DNA of 9,465 nt from the NCBI GenBank assembly GCA_002440745.1, contig DJVB01000012.1, positions 1-9,465 of the forward strand. The letters run 5' to 3'. The notes beneath the pieces are model-generated. The model did no database searches. It worked only from the letters and a program-made list of their open reading frames with translations, and was not told the DNA's origin. Shown here in pieces: positions 7,293 to 9,465 of the stretch (within the stretch, counting starts at the first letter, position 1; the number at the start of each line of letters is the position of its first letter). Source of the DNA: Bacteroidales bacterium UBA6267 (GTDB taxonomy: Bacteria > Bacteroidota > Bacteroidia > Bacteroidales > UBA1556). The position numbers and the translations under genes were made by a program.

Positions 7293-7388
7293 TTATTTCG
7301 TATTCATTTTCAGGTTTATAAATTCAGTTAATTCCCTATATTCTAATATCCTATCCGTTTTTAACCGTTCTGTGCTTGAGTTCTCCAT
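7293..7388 (-). CDS. 31-codon leader ORF of module copy 2
   Basis: Same position and length as in the other copies; starts MENSSTERL, contains DRILEYREL and ends NLKMNTK. The start codon has the same A-rich context. It stops 55 bp before the cassette 2 gene. Here the surrounding hairpin is the weakest of the three, pairing mainly through ACC and GGT, yet the ORF frame is kept. Confidence 0.42.
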   Translation of the reverse strand: MENSSTERLKTDRILEYRELTEFINLKMNTK

Positions 7389-7427
7389 AGTTTTGGTTTT
7401 AGATTGGTTGTGTAATTATTTTCGAGG

Positions 7428-7456
7428 CAAATATAAGTTTTTATTTTTTATGCAAA
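7428..7456 (-). promoter_or_regulatory. Bacteroidetes-type promoter in module copy 2
   Basis: TATATTTG (7435-7428) and TTTG (7456-7453) on the minus strand with a 17-bp spacer, as in copy 1. It is directed at the leader ORF and then the cassette 2 gene. Confidence 0.65.
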
Positions 7457-7554
7457 TCAAATCTAAGAATTTTTTAGCAGCCTTTTTTATGTCATCGAAG
7501 GCGTTGGTAGTTAGGTTGAGTGGTTTAAAAAGGAAATGAGGTCAGATTCCTTGA

Positions 7555-7782
7555 TGGCTAAATGCTTTAGTTTTAAGCGATTTTGCCGAAACCGTTTTCG
7601 CAAGCGATTCGTTCGATTTGCCGATTAGCAGAAAGGAAATCGGAGAGCTTATCGACATGACGCCGGAGAATGTGATTCGGATTCTGTCGGAGTTTCGCCG
7701 TGACGGACTTATCCACCTCAAAGGCAAGCACGTGAAAATCCTAAACAAACATACACTACTCAAAATCAGAGACTTAGGTTAA
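7555..7782 (+). pseudogene. Crp/Fnr-family regulator, 3' fragment, copy 2
   Basis: Seventy-five codons in the helix-turn-helix frame after an in-frame TGA. The helix-turn-helix is kept (LPISRKEIGELIDM, TPENVIRILSEFRRDGL), with GKHVKILNKH where copy 1 has GKHVEILNKH. Compared with copy 1, a 1-bp deletion and a TAA replace the GRIA region, so it cannot be read further upstream. No start codon precedes the domain. Confidence 0.8.
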
Positions 7783-7801
7783 GCACAATTATAAATTATA
7801 G

Positions 7802-7829
7802 AAAAACCGGCTTAGGCCGGTTTTTTTTT
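7802..7829. terminator. Bidirectional terminator of module copy 2
   Basis: Stem AAAAACCGGC (7802-7811) and GCCGGTTTTT (7816-7825), loop TTAG, then further T residues. Identical in stem and loop to the other two copies. Confidence 0.85.
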
Positions 7830-7859
7830 GGGTTGTTTGGTTTTGTTTTGTGGGGGGTA

Positions 7860-7982
7860 TAACGGTTGGTGTAGCGGCAGTAAGGGATTGCGGGCTTCGT
7901 CACTGTCAAGCTACACCGAAGTTTATGCGAGGCAGAATACTCGAATACCACGGAAACCCTTATTGACCGCTACACTTTGTTA
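7860..7982. repeat. attC-like palindromic site between cassettes 2 and 3
   Basis: A 123-bp palindrome from TAAC (7860-7863) to GTTA (7979-7982). It has the clearest arms in the window: GTGTAGCGG (7869-7877) pairs perfectly with CCGCTACAC (7967-7975), and TAAGGG (7881-7886) with CCCTTA (7957-7962), with three unpaired bases on one side and four on the other between them. The centre shares GTCAA, ACC and GTTTATGCGAGG with the site at 4418-4543. No gene fits inside it. Confidence 0.62.
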
Positions 7983-8016
7983 CCGCCAGTATTTTGTTCA
8001 TTTTTAATCATTTAAG

Positions 8017-8226
8017 ATGTCAATACAAAATTCAATTTCTAAATACAACCGAGAATACGATTTAAAAGCAGGATTCATTGTCCGTTTAAAAATCGAAACT
8101 GTCGAAGAATACACAAAAGCCAAAAAGCTTTATGTCGCAAAGAAACTCTGTCAAGAATTTGGTTTTAAATCACCAGATTCAATACCTGAAAGCATTTGGA
8201 TAAATGCTTTAGAGTTTACAGGGTAA
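8017..8226 (+). CDS. Small hypothetical protein in cassette 3, convergent
   Basis: A 69-aa ORF starting 35 bp inside the cassette end. The product is soluble, lysine- and glutamate-rich and compositionally protein-like (MSIQNSISKYNREYDLKAGF, then RLKIETVEEYTKAKKLYVAK), with a likely amphipathic helix in the middle. I recognise no family. Its last 76 bp overlap the 3' end of the opposing gene, and no Bacteroidetes promoter is obvious upstream within the palindrome. It could be a real second cassette gene or a chance ORF; the plausible composition and position favour real. Confidence 0.42.
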   Translation: MSIQNSISKYNREYDLKAGFIVRLKIETVEEYTKAKKLYVAKKLCQEFGFKSPDSIPESIWINALEFTG

Positions 8227-8639
8227 AACTTTTTAATCTTTTCGATTTTTTCTTCATGTGTCTTAGAACTATTAATAACAACACCTATGGCAATGCTTGC
8301 TAATTCATCATACGCTTTTGGAAGAAAGTCTTTCTCATACAACTCATCTGTCACAGTTTTCATAACCGTGTCAAGGAGTTTTGATTCTTTTTCTCTAATT
8401 ACCTTGTTTAGTTCAAGGTCTTTGTTCTCAAGCTGTAATGCAACGTGTTTTTTAAACTCGTCAACATTAAGCAAGTCTTTGAAATCTTTCATCGAGGTCA
8501 TTAAACTCCGATTTGATTCAAGCTGACTTTTCAAGTCATTGACCGTCGATTTTAAGCTCTTGATTGCCTGATTCTGAAAAACAAATATTATCACATAGGA
8601 AATCAACAGTATAGCATAAATAATAAAGTCTGTATTCAT
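8151..8639 (-). CDS. Membrane-anchored coiled-coil protein, cargo of cassette 3
   Basis: A 162-aa protein of unknown function. Residues 5-21 (FIIYAILLISYVIIFVF) form one transmembrane anchor with no cleavage site, followed by a probable coiled coil at about 22-50 and more heptad-like helix at about 68-92 (LENKDLELNKVIREKESKLL). The C-terminal part is helical and ends LKPNS. This layout, with a short N-terminal anchor and a long cytoplasmic or periplasmic helix, is common in small cargo proteins with no known function. It starts 69 bp after the leader ORF of module copy 3. The 3' end overlaps the opposite-strand small ORF by 76 bp. In contrast to cassettes 1 and 2, its stop is 168 bp from the palindromic site, the space being used by that ORF. 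Confidence 0.7.
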   Translation of the reverse strand: MNTDFIIYAILLISYVIIFVFQNQAIKSLKSTVNDLKSQLESNRSLMTSMKDFKDLLNVDEFKKHVALQLENKDLELNKVIREKESKLLDTVMKTVTDELYEKDFLPKAYDELASIAIGVVINSSKTHEEKIEKIKKFYPVNSKAFIQMLSGIESGDLKPNS

Positions 8640-8679
8640 AATATCGTCTTTAATGCTGTGTCTCTCTTAATATTGGCGG

Positions 8680-8718
8680 TAACGAATGTATAACCACCAT
8701 AATGGTGGTTATTTCGTA
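8680..8718. repeat. End hairpin of module copy 3
   Basis: ATAACCACC (8690-8698) pairs perfectly with GGTGGTTAT (8704-8712) around loop ATAAT, and outer ACGAA and TTCGT also pair, giving a near-complete palindrome from TAACGAATG to TTCGTA. It includes the leader ORF stop codon and abuts the cassette boundary, so it could act as a recombination hairpin or a translational control element. Confidence 0.6.
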
Positions 8719-8804
8719 CTTAGTTTGAGGTTTGTAATTTTTGTTAATTCTCTGTATTCTAATATCCTATCCATTTTTAAACGTTCTGTGCTTGAGTTCT
8801 CCAT
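8709..8804 (-). CDS. 31-codon leader ORF of module copy 3
   Basis: Same length and frame as in the other modules; starts MENSSTERL, contains MDRILEYREL and ends NLKLSTK. A-rich initiation context is preserved. It stops 69 bp upstream of the cassette 3 minus-strand gene. Confidence 0.45.
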   Translation of the reverse strand: MENSSTERLKMDRILEYRELTKITNLKLSTK

Positions 8805-8843
8805 AGTTTTGGTTTTAGATTGGTTGTGTAATTATTTTCGAGG

Positions 8844-8872
8844 CAAATATAAGTTTTTATTTATTATGCAAA
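8844..8872 (-). promoter_or_regulatory. Bacteroidetes-type promoter in module copy 3
   Basis: TATATTTG (8851-8844) with TTTG (8872-8869) 17 bp upstream on the minus strand. It would drive the leader ORF and the cassette 3 membrane protein gene. Confidence 0.65.
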
Positions 8873-8971
8873 TCAAATCCAAGATTTTTTTAGCTGCCTT
8901 TTTTGTCTCCTCGAAGCCATTGGTGGTTAGGTGTGAGTGGTTTAGAAAGGAATTGAGGATAGATTCCTTGA

Positions 8972-9199
8972 TGGCTAAATGCTTTAGTTTAAAGCGATTC
9001 TGCCGAAACCGTTTTCGCAAGCGATTCGTTCGATTTGCCGATTAGCAGAAAAGAAATCGGAGAGCTTATCGACATGACGCCGGAGAATGTGATTCGGATT
9101 CTGTCGGAGTTTCGCCGTGACGGACTTATCAACCTTAAAGGCAAGCACGTGGAAATCCTAAACAAACACATGCTACTCAAAATCAGAGACTTAGGTTAA
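8972..9199 (+). pseudogene. Crp/Fnr-family regulator, 3' fragment, copy 3
   Basis: Same extent as copy 2 (75 codons after an in-frame TGA), with the same deletion and TAA in the GRIA region. The helix-turn-helix is intact. Differences include SDSAETVF for SDFAETVF, LINLKGK for LIHLKGK and NKHMLLKI for NKHTLLKI. No start codon in frame before the domain. Confidence 0.8.
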
Positions 9200-9217
9200 G
9201 CACAATTATAACTATAG

Positions 9218-9245
9218 AAAAACCGGCTTAGGCCGGTTTTTTTTT
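9218..9245. terminator. Bidirectional terminator of module copy 3
   Basis: AAAAACCGGC (9218-9227), loop TTAG, GCCGGTTTTT (9232-9241) and more T residues. Same stem and loop as copies 1 and 2. Confidence 0.85.
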
Positions 9246-9274
9246 GGTTGGATGGTTTTGTTGTGTGGGGGGAA

Positions 9275-9465
9275 TAACGAGTTGCGGTATGAAACGTAAG
9301 GGGTTCTGAAATACTTTCCTATCATGTCGTACATAGCCAAAACTCGTTTTTTTCAAAGATATCATTTTTTTACAAAGCCGTCAAAACGTAGTTTTGGCGG
9401 GGCTAATCTATTGTACAATCTTTACGAAAAACACTAAAACCCTTATGTTTTATGACCTCGTGTTG
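9275..9465. repeat. attC-like palindromic site at the right edge, incomplete
   Basis: Starts TAACGAGTTGCGGTATGAAACG after module copy 3. The left arm from about 9284 (GCGGTATGAAACGTAAGGG) pairs with the right arm near 9439-9458 (CCCTTATGTTTTATGACCTC) with one bulged base and few mismatches, two of them G-T pairs. Nested inside is GCCAAAACT (9336-9344) with AGTTTTGGC (9390-9398), flanked by TAGCC and GGCTA. The closing GTTA would lie just past the window, making a site of roughly 200 bp. No gene is seen in these 190 bp. Confidence 0.5.

Larger units (their letters stand above)
7265..7863. mobile_element. 600-bp promoter/Crp-fragment module, copy 2
   Basis: Second module, 599 bp, between TAAC 7265-7268 and TAAC 7860-7863. 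It has the same order of parts as copy 1. It differs from copies 1 and 3 by starting TAACTAATG and having a changed end hairpin, and shares with copy 3 the deletion and TAA in the Crp fragment. The site that follows it is unlike those after copies 1 and 3, so the module's sequence is conserved independently of the site it occupies. Confidence 0.75.
7979..8683. mobile_element. Cassette-like unit 3 bounded by matched 15-bp ends
   Basis: GTTACCGCCAGTATT (7979-7993) and AATATTGGCGGTAAC (8669-8683) are inverted copies at 14 of 15 positions. The unit encloses a minus-strand membrane protein gene and a small plus-strand ORF that converge and overlap. Confidence 0.55.
8680..9278. mobile_element. 600-bp promoter/Crp-fragment module, copy 3
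   Basis: Third module, 599 bp, between TAAC 8680-8683 and TAAC 9275-9278, with the same order of parts. It has the best end hairpin. The following site begins CGAGTTGCGGTATGAAACG, related to the site after copy 1. Confidence 0.75.

Noticed and set aside
5549..9278. CRISPR array
   Set aside because: The repeats are about 600 bp with cargo genes between them; there are no short regular repeats, spacers or cas genes.
9290..9465. End of an IS element at the right edge
   Set aside because: The inverted repeats there are better explained as the arms of the attC-like palindrome, since the outer arms pair with sequence on both sides.

Overview
The window looks like a Bacteroidota (Bacteroidetes) chromosome. 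It is AT-rich, its best promoters have a TAnnTTTG -7 box with a TTTG box upstream, start codons follow A-rich leaders instead of Shine-Dalgarno sites, and secreted proteins have Bacteroidetes-type signal peptides (ANA-Q, FGQ, NGQ). Nearly every gene is on the minus strand.

Left third (63-4055): one probable minus-strand operon. It reads TetR-family regulator, RND/MMPL-type exporter (755 aa, two transmembrane blocks), periplasmic LolA-like lipoprotein-sorting protein, acyl carrier protein, with gaps of 58, 15 and 27 bp and a promoter before the regulator. The set suggests regulated export of a lipid or acyl product towards the outer membrane. The substrate cannot be read from the sequence.

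Middle (4056-4555): no gene, but two long imperfect palindromes. The second (4418-4543) is the first of a family of attC-like sites.

Right half (4540-9465): an array that behaves like integron gene cassettes. Three cargo units carry minus-strand genes of unknown function: a secreted repeat protein, a secreted probable beta-rich protein, and a membrane-anchored coiled-coil protein facing a small convergent ORF. Each unit is bounded by its own 15-bp inverted ends starting GTTA and ending TAAC (matches 14/15, 12/15 and 14/15). Between units lie long palindromes running TAAC...GTTA whose arms differ in sequence but remain self-complementary, as in attC sites. No integrase is in the window.

The striking feature is a module of 599-600 bp present three times (5549-6148, 7265-7863, 8680-9278), each time at exactly the TAAC core of a site and bounded by TAAC on both sides. 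The attC-like site at 4418-4543 lacks it and acts as an empty-site comparison. Each copy holds a bidirectional terminator, a 5'-truncated Crp/Fnr helix-turn-helix fragment on the plus strand, and on the minus strand a Bacteroidetes promoter, a 31-codon leader ORF and an end hairpin. The promoter points into the neighbouring cargo gene, so every cassette seems to receive its own insulated promoter and leader peptide. This could be a portable expression module for cassettes in a Bacteroidota integron-like array.
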